This document shows, one piece after another, positions 18,262 through 26,978 of a stretch of DNA of 35,490 nt; position 1 is the stretch's first letter; every line of letters begins with the position of its first letter. The notes beneath the pieces were generated by a model that was not told the origin of the DNA, did not search any database, and worked only from the letters and a program-made list of their open reading frames with translations. The position numbers and the translations under genes are program-made. The DNA is from Desulfotignum sp. (GTDB taxonomy: Bacteria; Desulfobacterota; Desulfobacteria; Desulfobacterales; Desulfobacteraceae): the NCBI GenBank assembly GCA_011390615.1, contig JAABSB010000014.1, positions 1 through 35,490 on the forward strand, given 5' to 3'.

Positions 18262-19716
18262 TTATTGAAACACATCCCGGGTGAGGTTGAATTTTTTCAT
18301 TTTATAGTACAAAAGTTGCCGGGAAATCCCCAGTTTTCCGGCAGCCCGGGTGACATTGCCCCGATGCTGCATCAATGCCTGCCACACCATTTTTTTTTCA
18401 TGTTCTTTTTTGTTGAACATCAGATCTGATTCTTGTGTGTCCCTGTCTTCATTGCCTGGAATATAGGCCGCTGCCCTGCGGGATGCGGGGCGGATTATGC
18501 CGCAGCCATTGGCAAAATGGGACTGAAGATATGTCGTTCGGATCTGGTCATCCTGGCCCATGATGTTCATGGCCCCTTCAATCACATGCTCCAGTTCCCG
18601 GACATTACCGGGCCAGTGGTACCGGCCGAATATGTCCATGACCTGCTGGTCTACCCCCCGCACCTGTTTTCCCAGGGCTTTGTTGTGTTTGGCAATAAAA
18701 TGGTTTACCAGCAGCGGCAGGTCTGCAATACGGTCACGCAGGGGAACAATATGGATGAATACCACCCCCAGCCGGTAAAACAGATCTGAGCGCAGGCTGC
18801 CGTCGGCAATGGAAATATGGGGGTCCTGGTTCACCGAGGAGATGATTTTCAAATCAAATTTTATCTCCTTGAGCGCCCCCACCCGCCGCACTTTTCCTTC
18901 CTGGACAATGCGCAGGATTTTGCTCTGAAGGCCCACGGGCATGGAATTGATTTCATCCAGAAATATGGTGCCCTGGCTGGTGCGTTCAAACAGCCCGGCC
19001 TTGTTGATGGAACCGGTGAACGCCCCTTTGGAAGTGCCGAACAATATGCCTTCCAGCAGATTTTCCGGTATTGCGGCACAATTGACGGGTGTGTATTTTT
19101 TTTCATGCCTGGGGCTGTGGTTGTGGATGGCACGGGCAAACAATTCCTTTCCCGTGCCGGTCTCTCCATACAGCATCACGGGAGACGGGGTGTTTGCAGC
19201 CATTCGGGCCGCATTCAGGGCAGCCTTGAGCGCAGGATCCTGGCCGATGATGGTATCAAAGGTGATTTCATACTGGTGCATACGGTACTGGCTGTCCGGC
19301 AGGCGCATGGAGGACAGGGTTTCCGTGAGAACATTGAAATCGCGGACAAAGCAGATGGCACCCACAAGCTGGTTTTGGTTGAAGATGGGATGGACATTGT
19401 GGATGGTATTGGCAAATTTGCCCATGCGGGTCCGGTAGTAGATGGGTTCATCAATGATGGGCTGCCGGGTGCTGAGGCAGCGCAGGATCAGACTGGTGTT
19501 CTCATCCAGGTCATACACGCCCGTCACATGGTTGAGGATGGCGTTTTCAGGGTCCAGTTCATCAATGCGGGACATGGCCTGGTTGTAATAGACAATGATA
19601 CCGTCTTTGTTGGCAATAAGCACCCCGTCACTGTATTCGTCAAATATGGCCAGAAAATTGGCGTTATCCAGACCGAATAAAAAATTTTGGGCATTCTGGT
19701 GTGATAGGCGGTCCAT
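18262..19716 (-). CDS. Sigma54-dependent activator (PAS-AAA+-Fis HTH)
   Basis: A 484-residue enhancer-binding protein of the NtrC/RocR kind. A PAS sensor domain covers about 15-130. The AAA+ domain spans about 155-390, with Walker A GETGTGKE at 184-191, the sigma54-contact loop GAFTGS at 231-236 and Walker B TIFLDE near 250-255. A Fis-type helix-turn-helix is at 440-480 (NVTRAAGKLGISRQLLYYKMKKF). The contact loop is normally GAFTGA, so the last residue differs. Its ATG lies 1 bp after the etfA stop, so it is co-expressed with etfBA and is the obvious candidate activator of the sox-etf region. A PAS ligand rather than a phosphorylation signal is expected. Confidence 0.94.
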   Translation of the reverse strand: MDRLSHQNAQNFLFGLDNANFLAIFDEYSDGVLIANKDGIIVYYNQAMSRIDELDPENAILNHVTGVYDLDENTSLILRCLSTRQPIIDEPIYYRTRMGKFANTIHNVHPIFNQNQLVGAICFVRDFNVLTETLSSMRLPDSQYRMHQYEITFDTIIGQDPALKAALNAARMAANTPSPVMLYGETGTGKELFARAIHNHSPRHEKKYTPVNCAAIPENLLEGILFGTSKGAFTGSINKAGLFERTSQGTIFLDEINSMPVGLQSKILRIVQEGKVRRVGALKEIKFDLKIISSVNQDPHISIADGSLRSDLFYRLGVVFIHIVPLRDRIADLPLLVNHFIAKHNKALGKQVRGVDQQVMDIFGRYHWPGNVRELEHVIEGAMNIMGQDDQIRTTYLQSHFANGCGIIRPASRRAAAYIPGNEDRDTQESDLMFNKKEHEKKMVWQALMQHRGNVTRAAGKLGISRQLLYYKMKKFNLTRDVFQ

Positions 19717-19717
19717 C

Positions 19718-20665
19718 TTATAGTTGCCTGATCAGTTCCGGCAGGATCTCAAACAGATCCCCCTGGACATGGTAGTCGCAATTGGCCATTATGGCGGCAT
19801 TTTCATCCTTGTTCACGGCAATGATCATCCTGGCGGTTTTCATGCCGGCAAAATGCTGGATGGAGCCCGATATTCCGCAGGCAATGTATACCTGAGGGCT
19901 GACCTTTTCCCCGGTCTGCCCCACCTGAAAGGCATAGGGCACCCATCCTTCATCCACAGCCACCCGGGAGGCCCCCACAGCAGCATGCATCTTTTTTGCA
20001 CAGTCAAATATTAAAGAAAAATTGTCGCTGTTTTTTAATCCCCGGCCCCCGGCGATGATGATGTCAGCCTCTGCCAGGCTGGCCTGGCCTCCGTTTTCGC
20101 CGTCATCCCAGGACACTAGGGCAAGCCCTGCCACAGCTGCGCTGTCTGATGCCATTTTAATTTTTTGGGGCTGTGCAGGGGAGGGCACAGGCTGCACAGC
20201 ATTGGGCCTGATCCCGAATATCACCACATCTCCTGAAAGCTGGATATCTGCCAGCACCTTTCCGGAATAGTGGGAGGTTCTGGCGATGTTTTTCTCCAGA
20301 TCCACATCCAGACAGTCCATGACCAGCGGGGCATCCAGCAGGGCAGCCACACGGGGAATAAGGTCTTTGCCGTCTGCGCTGGAGAGTCCGAAAATGACAT
20401 CCAGCTGCAGTTTTTGGGCAGCCTGTGTAGCCGCTTTGGCCCGGACTGCCGGGTTCAGGCGCATCTCAGGGGAAAAAGAAAGGCCCAGATCCACAACCGT
20501 GGTGATGCCGTATCGGGCCAGAATATCACAGGCAGGATCATCCATGCCGTCCAGAACCAGGGCGTACAAATCAGTATCTGCCCGGGCAGCAAGGGTGATC
20601 ATGCCGAGAGTGGTGTCCTTGACCCTTTTGTTTTCCATTTCAATGAGGATTCCTGTCTTTTTCAT
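19718..20665 (-). CDS. etfA: Electron transfer flavoprotein, alpha subunit
   Basis: FAD-carrying subunit of the cytoplasmic ETF heterodimer, 315 residues, usual length. The C-terminal FAD-binding domain shows GGRGLKNSDNF, then GWVPYAFQVGQTGEKVSPQVYIACGISGSIQHFAGMK and AVNKDENAAIMANCDYHVQGD, all hallmark blocks. It overlaps etfB by 4 bp (ATGA) and abuts the sigma54 activator. Placed after the sox genes, this ETF is the probable electron acceptor of the sarcosine-oxidising flavoenzyme. No ETF:quinone oxidoreductase or bifurcating partner gene lies in the window. The short linker region (residues 150-190) is divergent. Confidence 0.95.
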   Translation of the reverse strand: MKKTGILIEMENKRVKDTTLGMITLAARADTDLYALVLDGMDDPACDILARYGITTVVDLGLSFSPEMRLNPAVRAKAATQAAQKLQLDVIFGLSSADGKDLIPRVAALLDAPLVMDCLDVDLEKNIARTSHYSGKVLADIQLSGDVVIFGIRPNAVQPVPSPAQPQKIKMASDSAAVAGLALVSWDDGENGGQASLAEADIIIAGGRGLKNSDNFSLIFDCAKKMHAAVGASRVAVDEGWVPYAFQVGQTGEKVSPQVYIACGISGSIQHFAGMKTARMIIAVNKDENAAIMANCDYHVQGDLFEILPELIRQL

Positions 20666-21432
20666 GCCAGCACCTTTGCCTCCTGCCGTAAAATTCTTAT
20701 GATCTCTTTTGCCTGGTCTGCCGGGGTTCCTGTGATTTTTTTTGGGTGGCGGTTCTGTACTAAGGGTGTGAGTGCAACGGTTTTTGCAGATCCGGCAGCA
20801 GGGGTGATGGCCAGGCTGTCCAGGGCAATTGTTTTTATGGGTTTTTTGCGTGCCTTGACCACATCAGGAAAGGTCGGATATCCCGGGGTGTTCAATCCCC
20901 GTCCTGCCCCCACCACACAGGGCATGGCCAGTTCAAAGGTGCGGGTTCTGCCCCCGGACAGTTCACAGGTGACAACTGCCCTGCCGGATGCTATGTCAAA
21001 AGTTGCGGCATTGGTCACTACGGGAAAATCAAACAACGCCCCGATGCGGAACTGGGTCTGCATCCCTTCGCTGTCTATGGATTCTTTGCCGGTAAAAATT
21101 ATGTCGGCAGATCCGTCCTGCACAATGGCTGCGTGCAGGGCCCGGGCCGTAGTCATGCTGTCGCAGACATCATCGGTTTCCACCAGGATGCCTCTGTCAG
21201 CACCCATGGCCATGGCAGACCGGATGGTTTTTTCTGCATCCGGTCTGCCTAAGCACACCGCGATTATCTCACTGTCCTGCACCTTTTTTTTCACGGCTGC
21301 CGCCTCTGTTACAGCATGTTCATCATAGGGGTTCAGTAAAAACGCCACTTTTTCATCGATCCGGATATCATCCAGGATGTGGATATTGGCGGCTGAATCC
21401 GGTACATGTTTTATACACACATAAATTTGCAT
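20662..21432 (-). CDS. etfB: Electron transfer flavoprotein, beta subunit
   Basis: Beta subunit of the ETF pair, 256 residues. Family blocks are the N-terminal CIKHVPDSA, FLLNPYDEHAVTEAAAVK, AMGADRGILVETDD, FTGKESIDSEGMQTQ and the C-terminal ARKKPIKTI. This subunit normally binds AMP and docks on the dehydrogenase. It overlaps etfA by 4 bp. The gap of 246 bp to the FAD oxidoreductase upstream holds a strong hairpin and no clear promoter, so transcription may come from the sox genes or from an unrecognised site. The ribosome site is weak. Confidence 0.95.
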   Translation of the reverse strand: MQIYVCIKHVPDSAANIHILDDIRIDEKVAFLLNPYDEHAVTEAAAVKKKVQDSEIIAVCLGRPDAEKTIRSAMAMGADRGILVETDDVCDSMTTARALHAAIVQDGSADIIFTGKESIDSEGMQTQFRIGALFDFPVVTNAATFDIASGRAVVTCELSGGRTRTFELAMPCVVGAGRGLNTPGYPTFPDVVKARKKPIKTIALDSLAITPAAGSAKTVALTPLVQNRHPKKITGTPADQAKEIIRILRQEAKVLA

Positions 21433-21621
21433 TATATCAACACCAGTTTCTATGTTTTTTGTTTACTCCGTGTGGTTATATCCATATGCCGGCATCAGGG
21501 GGCAGGACAATGATGCCGGGTGAAAAAAAAGGGCAGTGCCAGGGTATTCCCCGGCCTGCCCCTGGACAAAAGCATGCGGCATTGTATGTATGCAGCATGG
21601 GTGGTATATGGTGCCGCTTTT

Positions 21622-21659
21622 TCTCTGTGTTCCGGCAGGTGTCTGCCGGAACACAGAGA
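21622..21659. terminator. Perfect 17-bp hairpin between the FAD oxidoreductase and etfB
   Basis: Arms TCTCTGTGTTCCGGCAG (21622-21638) and its exact complement (21643-21659) enclose a GTGT loop, 20 bp beyond the stop of the minus-strand oxidoreductase gene. No U-tract follows on the minus strand. It may therefore act as an RNA-stability or processing hairpin, or a factor-dependent end, rather than a standard intrinsic terminator. Confidence 0.55.
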
Positions 21660-21678
21660 TCTGTACGGCTGGTTTGTG

Positions 21679-23016
21679 TTATCCGTTTACAGAAAAACTG
21701 GAGTCATAGTTGATCTCCCGTTTTCTGGAGAAAAAGCCCACGTCAAGGGTGCGTTTGGTGTATTTGAACTCATACTGGAACGGTTCCTTGTCATGGTCCA
21801 GGCCTTTTTCACAGGCATCGATGAGTTCGGCCATCATACGTCCCACAACCGGTGCATTCTTGTACTGGTTGCCTGAGGTGCCGATGGCCATGTAAAACCC
21901 GCCAAGATCGGATTTGTCATACACCGGAATCCAGTCATCAGAGCAGTCATACAGGTCCACAACCCCTTTGGGCTGGTTGGGTACCTGGAGGGTGGGGATA
22001 CGTTTTCCCAGACGGTAGCACTGGGCTTTCCACTGTTCGTCTGTGAGCACATTGTCTCTGCCGTGTCCCCCCTTGCCGGCATAAAATTCATCCGGATCCA
22101 CCCATTCCTGGGGATCGCAGTCCGGATCTTCAGAGCCGATGAGGAACAGGTTCCCCACTTCAGGTCTGACATAGCAGCCGATGTCGCCGTCAGACATGTG
22201 GTACCCGTCGTTGAGATAATCATAATCTTCCGGAGACGGGCAGTACATGACCTCGTGGCGCAGGGATTTGGTTTTGATGTTGCAGCCTTCCCATACGCCT
22301 TCAGCCATCTGGTTGATCTTGAAGGAATGGGGACCGCCCACATTGACCACAATGCCGGCATCGATCTGGGTGCCGTCTTTGAGTGTGATACCGGTAACTT
22401 TGCCGTTTTCGCTTCTGATGTCCACCACTTCCGCGTTGAACATGAACTCTCCGCCCTTGGCTTCAGCAGCCCGCATGATATTGTGGGCAGACAGGGCAGG
22501 GTCATTCACATACCCGCCTTCAGGGCAGAAAATGGCGCCTTCCAGCATTTCAGTGGGTTCGTCAAAGAATGTGGGATCTTCAGGGCGGCGCACGGGCCAG
22601 AATTTGTGCAGGTCAATGGGGGGGACATGTTTTTTGATGGTGTCCAGGTCCCATTCTTCATACTTAACGCCTACGGCATCATAGTGTTTTTGCACCTTGC
22701 GCCAGTCATGGCCTTCTGATTTGAGCAGGATGGAACCGGTGTTCATGTATTTTGCCATGCCTTTTTCATCTGTGACATTGCCCAGGTAGTTTTCCCAGTC
22801 CAGCCAGTACTTAAACCCTTCATAGGCCAGGGCCACCCCGTCCTCGGTGGAGTAGTGGGCACGTACAATGGCGCAGGAACCTGCGGTTGAGCCTTCTCCT
22901 GCATCCGGCAGCTTGTCCACGTTCAGGGTTTTGTAGCCCATTTTGCAAAGTTCATAGGCAATGGGGGTTCCGATAACGCCGGCACCGACAATAATTGCAT
23001 CATATTTTTTGTTCAT
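21679..23016 (-). CDS. FAD-dependent oxidoreductase (DAO / SoxB-like)
   Basis: A 445-residue flavoprotein of the D-amino acid oxidase / sarcosine oxidase group. The N-terminal dinucleotide fold is AIIVGAGVIGTPIAYELCKMGYKTLNVDK, followed by GSTAGSCAIVRAHYSTEDG, a typical FAD contact. The C-terminal part has YMAIGTSGNQYKNAPVVGRMMAELID. The RHDAV segment that carries the covalent-FMN histidine in SoxB is absent; the aligned stretch reads DPALSAHN. It should therefore bind only non-covalent FAD. A good AGGAG lies before ATG 23016. Being last in the sox cluster, it probably oxidises a related N-methyl amino acid such as dimethylglycine, but the substrate is not determined. Confidence 0.85.
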   Translation of the reverse strand: MNKKYDAIIVGAGVIGTPIAYELCKMGYKTLNVDKLPDAGEGSTAGSCAIVRAHYSTEDGVALAYEGFKYWLDWENYLGNVTDEKGMAKYMNTGSILLKSEGHDWRKVQKHYDAVGVKYEEWDLDTIKKHVPPIDLHKFWPVRRPEDPTFFDEPTEMLEGAIFCPEGGYVNDPALSAHNIMRAAEAKGGEFMFNAEVVDIRSENGKVTGITLKDGTQIDAGIVVNVGGPHSFKINQMAEGVWEGCNIKTKSLRHEVMYCPSPEDYDYLNDGYHMSDGDIGCYVRPEVGNLFLIGSEDPDCDPQEWVDPDEFYAGKGGHGRDNVLTDEQWKAQCYRLGKRIPTLQVPNQPKGVVDLYDCSDDWIPVYDKSDLGGFYMAIGTSGNQYKNAPVVGRMMAELIDACEKGLDHDKEPFQYEFKYTKRTLDVGFFSRKREINYDSSFSVNG

Positions 23017-23111
23017 GGTATTTTCTCCTTATAAATCAACCTGTCTTGTTACAGCTTGGTTTCTAATATGTAAAAATGGTTTTGTTTCCCGGCCATACAA
23101 GGGCTGCGGGC

Positions 23112-23744
23112 TTATATATTGTTTATCCAGTTGGTGAACCGGGCTTCGCCGGCCGGCGTGAGTCCGAATTCCTCACCAGCATGGAGGATGCCGTCAATCA
23201 TGTGTTTGCCATATCCCCTGGAACAGGTCAGCACCACACCGGATTTTTCCGCATCCCGGCAGAGGGTAACAATCTGGCAGGGCACATGGGAAAATGGTCC
23301 CTGGAAAAGAAACGGGGTCTGCTGGTCCGCACCGGCAAAGTCTAAAGCAGACAGTTTTTCACAGATGGAAAAAACGTTGTTTCCGAAAATGGCCACAAAA
23401 ATGGTGGATTCGGTGACATCGGTGTATTCCTTTTCTGCGGGGATGTCCATGGTTTCTCCGTCCAGGTGATAGATGGATGTCTGTATGCGGTTCATGCGGT
23501 TCAGCAGTATTCCTTTTTCCATAACAGACCGGCAGGGTATTTCAGGAATCGTGATCCCAAAGGGTTTTTTGGCTGCCAGGTCTGCACATTGCAGGTCCAG
23601 CCGGGTCTTGTGGCTCAGATCCACCAGCCAGGGACCCTCCCCCTCACCGTGGTATTCCAGGACCACATCCCAGTTGCCGCGTGTTTCATTTTTGAGCGGT
23701 GTTGCCTTGAATTCCACCGCTGAGTATCTTTTAATATCTTTCAT
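23112..23744 (-). CDS. soxG: Sarcosine oxidase gamma-subunit-like protein
   Basis: A 210-residue protein matching the gamma subunit of heterotetrameric sarcosine oxidase in position (after soxA) and in its C-terminal half. There PFLFQGPFSHVPCQIVTLCRDAEKSGVVLTCSRGYGKHMIDGIL resembles the conserved SoxG core, related to the folate-binding GcvT fold. In the enzyme, gamma has no known cofactor and packs against alpha. AGGGG lies 10 bp before ATG 23744 and overlaps the soxA stop region. The N-terminal half is poorly conserved, so the call leans partly on context. Confidence 0.8.
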   Translation of the reverse strand: MKDIKRYSAVEFKATPLKNETRGNWDVVLEYHGEGEGPWLVDLSHKTRLDLQCADLAAKKPFGITIPEIPCRSVMEKGILLNRMNRIQTSIYHLDGETMDIPAEKEYTDVTESTIFVAIFGNNVFSICEKLSALDFAGADQQTPFLFQGPFSHVPCQIVTLCRDAEKSGVVLTCSRGYGKHMIDGILHAGEEFGLTPAGEARFTNWINNI

Positions 23745-23757
23745 GCGTGTATATCCC

Positions 23758-26679
23758 CTACATTTTCATCCGTTTACCTTCAGGATCATAAAACGGTGTT
23801 TCCACAACCGTTCCGTAAATCAGCTCGCCATTGCATTCATCTTCATAAAATGCCAGCCGGGTGCCGATTTTGCTCATGTCTGCTTCCACCAGGGCCATAC
23901 CCACGGCTTCATTGAGGGAAAAACTGTTTCTGGCAGTGCACACATGGCCCCGGACCCGGTCATCCACGATCAGGGCGCCGTCTTTCGGGGCTCTGCCATT
24001 GTTTTCCATTTTGAATCCCACAAGCTTGAGCCGGGTGTTGTCTTTTTCCGCCTGGGCCAGGGCTGCCACGCCAACAGTCTTATAGCCTGTTTTCTTCCTG
24101 GACCAGAGAAAACCCATGCCGATATCCAGCAGGTTGGTGCGCTGTTCAGATTCCTGGCCCAGTATGACATGGCATTTTTCCATGCGCAGCACATTCTGGG
24201 CTTCCACACCGAAATTCTGGATCTTGAACTCTTTGCCGGCTTCCTTGAGCATCAGCCACAAAGATTTCATATAGGAGGCGGGCACGTGCAGCTCATAGGA
24301 CAGTTCGCCCACAAACCCCAGGCGCATGGCCTTGACAGGGATGGTGTCGGCAATGGTGAATTCCTTGTATTCGGAAAAACCGAATCCCTCGTTGGACACG
24401 TCAATGTCCACCACTTTTTCCAGCACTTTTCTGGCATTGGGGCCGGACAGGTTGATAACCCCCATGGCATCGGTGAGGTTCACCAGGGCAAAATCCCAGT
24501 TGTCATACCGGGTGTGGTACCGGATCCATTCGATGGTCTGGCCGGCACGGCCGGTGGATGTGGAAAAATAATAATCGTTTTCTCCCAGTTTGACAACCAC
24601 GCCGTCATCAATGACACAGCCGTCATCATTGCACATGGCCGTGTATTTGACCCGTCCTTCCTTGATCTTGGAAAGATCGGACACATATACCCGCTGCAGG
24701 GAGTTCAGGGCATCGGGTCCGTGAATTCGGAATTTTCCCAGGGTGGAGCCGTCCAGCATGCCCACATTGTTCCTGACGTTTTCTATTTCCTTTTTACAGG
24801 TAAAATCTTTTGAAAAATACCTGGCCCGCTGCCATACCCCGATGTTTCTGAAGATGCCGCCGTCTTTGCGCTGCATCTCATCCATGGGGGTTCTTTTGAA
24901 CATGGTATGGTTGGTACCGGCATAGGTGGCGATAAATGTGGGCACCAGGGGCGGCCGCACCGTGGTGGGCCTGATCTTGATATCCGGCAGGGCCTGGTAT
25001 TTGGCGGTGAACAGCGGCAGGTTGTGTCCCGGGATGCCGCCCTGGCCGGGCCCAAGCCCTGCACCGGAAAAACGCTTGATCAGTTCGGGAACATCAAACC
25101 CCTTGTCAATGGACTGCTTGATATTTTTGATACTGGTGTCTTCATCAAAGCAGATAAAGGTTTTTCTGCCCTTTACCGGTGCGGTTACCAGTTTGGTCCC
25201 CCTGGCAGGACCGGGCAGATCCTCCATGGCTTTTTTGGCTTCCCCCAGTTCGGCAATGGAACAGTTTTCACAGTCAAATGCCGCTTTGAGACCTGCCAGA
25301 AGACCGGAGGCTTCAATGGATTGTGCATTTTCAAACCCCAGCAGACTACCAGCAGCATGCATTTTTTTAGGCAGGTCCGTGGGCAGGAAAAAATTGGTGT
25401 GATTGTCATAGGTCAGTTTGGCCTGGTTCACCACCAAAGGTCCTGTAAGGGGGGTAAATCCGGCAGATGCCACCAGTACATCACAGTCATATGTTTTGGA
25501 AACCGTGGCATCCACACTCTTGACCGTAACTTTTTTCACCTGTTTGCCGCCATGGGCCTCAGTGGCCACCCAGCCTTTGAGAATGGTGATTTTCCGGTCC
25601 AGAACCGCCTTGAGCAGGGCCGGATCCTGGCCGTCTTCCCTGATGTCGGCGATGACAGGAACGGACATTCCCAGATCATGCAGGCTCACGGCTGTTTCCA
25701 GTCCCAGATCATGGCCGATGGAAAACACAGCTGTCTTGCCGGGCAGCATCCCGTATGTATTGGCCAGGCGCAGGGCACATCCGGCCTGCATCACGCCCGG
25801 GCGTTCATTGTTTTCAAACAGCAGGGGGCGCTCGATGCAGCCTGTGGCAACCACCACGCTGTTGGCCCGGATCTCAATATACCGTTCCGTAAAGACATCA
25901 GATTCTTTTCCGACCTGGAAACCGGTGATCAGGTTGTTATTGTATGCCCCGACATTGGCGGTGTGGGTGAACACCCGGATATTATCGGTTTTTTCCACCT
26001 CTTTTGCCAGCTGTACGGCCCGCTCGTGATGTGTCTGGCGGTTGATATATTCAGAAGTGCGGTATTCAAAATGTCCGCCGAGCCAGGGGCGTGCTTCCAT
26101 GAGGATGACCCGCAGCCCTTTTTGGGCCGCAGCCAGGGCTGCAGTCATGCCGGCAGGCCCGCCGCCGATGACACACACATCACAGGTGGGGAAGATCTCA
26201 TCATATTTGCCGGGCATGTGGTGGTCCGGAGACAACTTGCCGATACCCGCGGCCTTGCGGATCTGCTTCATGGCAACCGGCCAGATTTTGGCGGGCTTGT
26301 GCATGGTGTCATAGTAGAAACCTGCCGGCATGGCCCAGTCCATTTTGTCGATAAAGCCCAGGAAGTCATTTTCAGCAGAACCTTTGACATTCTGCTCTTT
26401 GACCACAATGCCGGGTTTCAGAAATGTGGTTTCGGTGCGGACATTGGGGATGCCGTTGACTTCCATCATGGTGTTGGAGCATTCCCCGTCCATGCTGTAA
26501 AGCCCTCTGGGACGGTGGTATTTCAGACTTCTTGCATAAATTCTGACCCCATTGGCATACAGGGCGGTTGCAATGGTATCCCCTTTTGTGCCGTAGTATG
26601 TTTTCCCCTTGTAAGTGAAGGGGATCTTGTCGCTTGTATCGATTTTCAATGTGGGCAGATGATTGAATCGGTTCATCAT
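23758..26679 (-). CDS. soxA: Sarcosine oxidase/dehydrogenase alpha subunit
   Basis: Large subunit, 973 residues, usual length. A ferredoxin-like N-terminal domain (about 10-100, IPFTYKGKTYYGTKGDTIATALYANGV) lacks the cluster cysteines, as in known SoxA. The NAD/FAD two-dinucleotide domain begins at CDVCVIGGGPAGMTAALAAAQKGL (about 170) and continues to about 560. A GcvT-like folate-binding domain spans about 600-960 (FVGELSYELHVP), where the methylene group is transferred to tetrahydrofolate. It overlaps soxD by 4 bp and has GGAGG 7 bp before its ATG, inside soxD. The active site lies at the interface with SoxB. Beside etfBA the enzyme probably acts as a dehydrogenase. Confidence 0.93.
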   Translation of the reverse strand: MMNRFNHLPTLKIDTSDKIPFTYKGKTYYGTKGDTIATALYANGVRIYARSLKYHRPRGLYSMDGECSNTMMEVNGIPNVRTETTFLKPGIVVKEQNVKGSAENDFLGFIDKMDWAMPAGFYYDTMHKPAKIWPVAMKQIRKAAGIGKLSPDHHMPGKYDEIFPTCDVCVIGGGPAGMTAALAAAQKGLRVILMEARPWLGGHFEYRTSEYINRQTHHERAVQLAKEVEKTDNIRVFTHTANVGAYNNNLITGFQVGKESDVFTERYIEIRANSVVVATGCIERPLLFENNERPGVMQAGCALRLANTYGMLPGKTAVFSIGHDLGLETAVSLHDLGMSVPVIADIREDGQDPALLKAVLDRKITILKGWVATEAHGGKQVKKVTVKSVDATVSKTYDCDVLVASAGFTPLTGPLVVNQAKLTYDNHTNFFLPTDLPKKMHAAGSLLGFENAQSIEASGLLAGLKAAFDCENCSIAELGEAKKAMEDLPGPARGTKLVTAPVKGRKTFICFDEDTSIKNIKQSIDKGFDVPELIKRFSGAGLGPGQGGIPGHNLPLFTAKYQALPDIKIRPTTVRPPLVPTFIATYAGTNHTMFKRTPMDEMQRKDGGIFRNIGVWQRARYFSKDFTCKKEIENVRNNVGMLDGSTLGKFRIHGPDALNSLQRVYVSDLSKIKEGRVKYTAMCNDDGCVIDDGVVVKLGENDYYFSTSTGRAGQTIEWIRYHTRYDNWDFALVNLTDAMGVINLSGPNARKVLEKVVDIDVSNEGFGFSEYKEFTIADTIPVKAMRLGFVGELSYELHVPASYMKSLWLMLKEAGKEFKIQNFGVEAQNVLRMEKCHVILGQESEQRTNLLDIGMGFLWSRKKTGYKTVGVAALAQAEKDNTRLKLVGFKMENNGRAPKDGALIVDDRVRGHVCTARNSFSLNEAVGMALVEADMSKIGTRLAFYEDECNGELIYGTVVETPFYDPEGKRMKM

Positions 26680-26936
26680 TCTTTTGCCTCCGGTGTTTCC
26701 TTTTCAAGGTTTGTCGTCGTATCCCGGAATATGGTAAACCATGAACCACATCCATCCCGGTGAAACCACCATTCCTGCTGCACGCCTGCCACGCATTTGT
26801 TCATGTGGACATAATCGCACCAGCTTTCAGGGGTCAGATCTTTTTCATCAGGTCTGGGGCCTTTTTCTTCTCCGCCGTAACGGAACTCATATCCGTTTCT
26901 CTTTCCGCAGATCGGACATGTAATTGTTAACGCCAT
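26676..26936 (-). CDS. soxD: Sarcosine oxidase delta subunit
   Basis: Small zinc-binding subunit, 86 residues. The four zinc ligands of the family are all present: C7 and C10 (CPICG), H59 and C63 (FHRDGCGSW). The RYGGE and WWFHRDGCGSWF blocks are strongly conserved. It lies between soxB and soxA in the standard BDAG order and overlaps soxA by ATGA. Its role is structural, at the alpha-delta interface. Confidence 0.95.
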   Translation of the reverse strand: MALTITCPICGKRNGYEFRYGGEEKGPRPDEKDLTPESWCDYVHMNKCVAGVQQEWWFHRDGCGSWFTIFRDTTTNLEKETPEAKE

Positions 26937-26978
26937 CTTATCTTCTCCTTGAATCTCATAAATATTTTATTCAGCTGT

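Noticed and set aside
18817-19680. 287-codon open frame on the plus strand
   Set aside because: Opposite the sigma54 activator; low-complexity composition typical of an antisense frame.
20270-21328. 352-codon open frame on the plus strand
   Set aside because: Antisense to etfA and etfB, both of which have clear family blocks.
21520-21540. TGGCAC on the minus strand upstream of etfB as a sigma54 -24 box
   Set aside because: The -12 element at the required 5-bp spacing is a T-run, not TTGC.
24907-26763. 618-codon open frame on the plus strand
   Set aside because: It lies entirely opposite soxA and soxD, whose motifs are unmistakable. Its product is rich in G, H, F and Q and has no domain or ribosome site; it is an antisense shadow.
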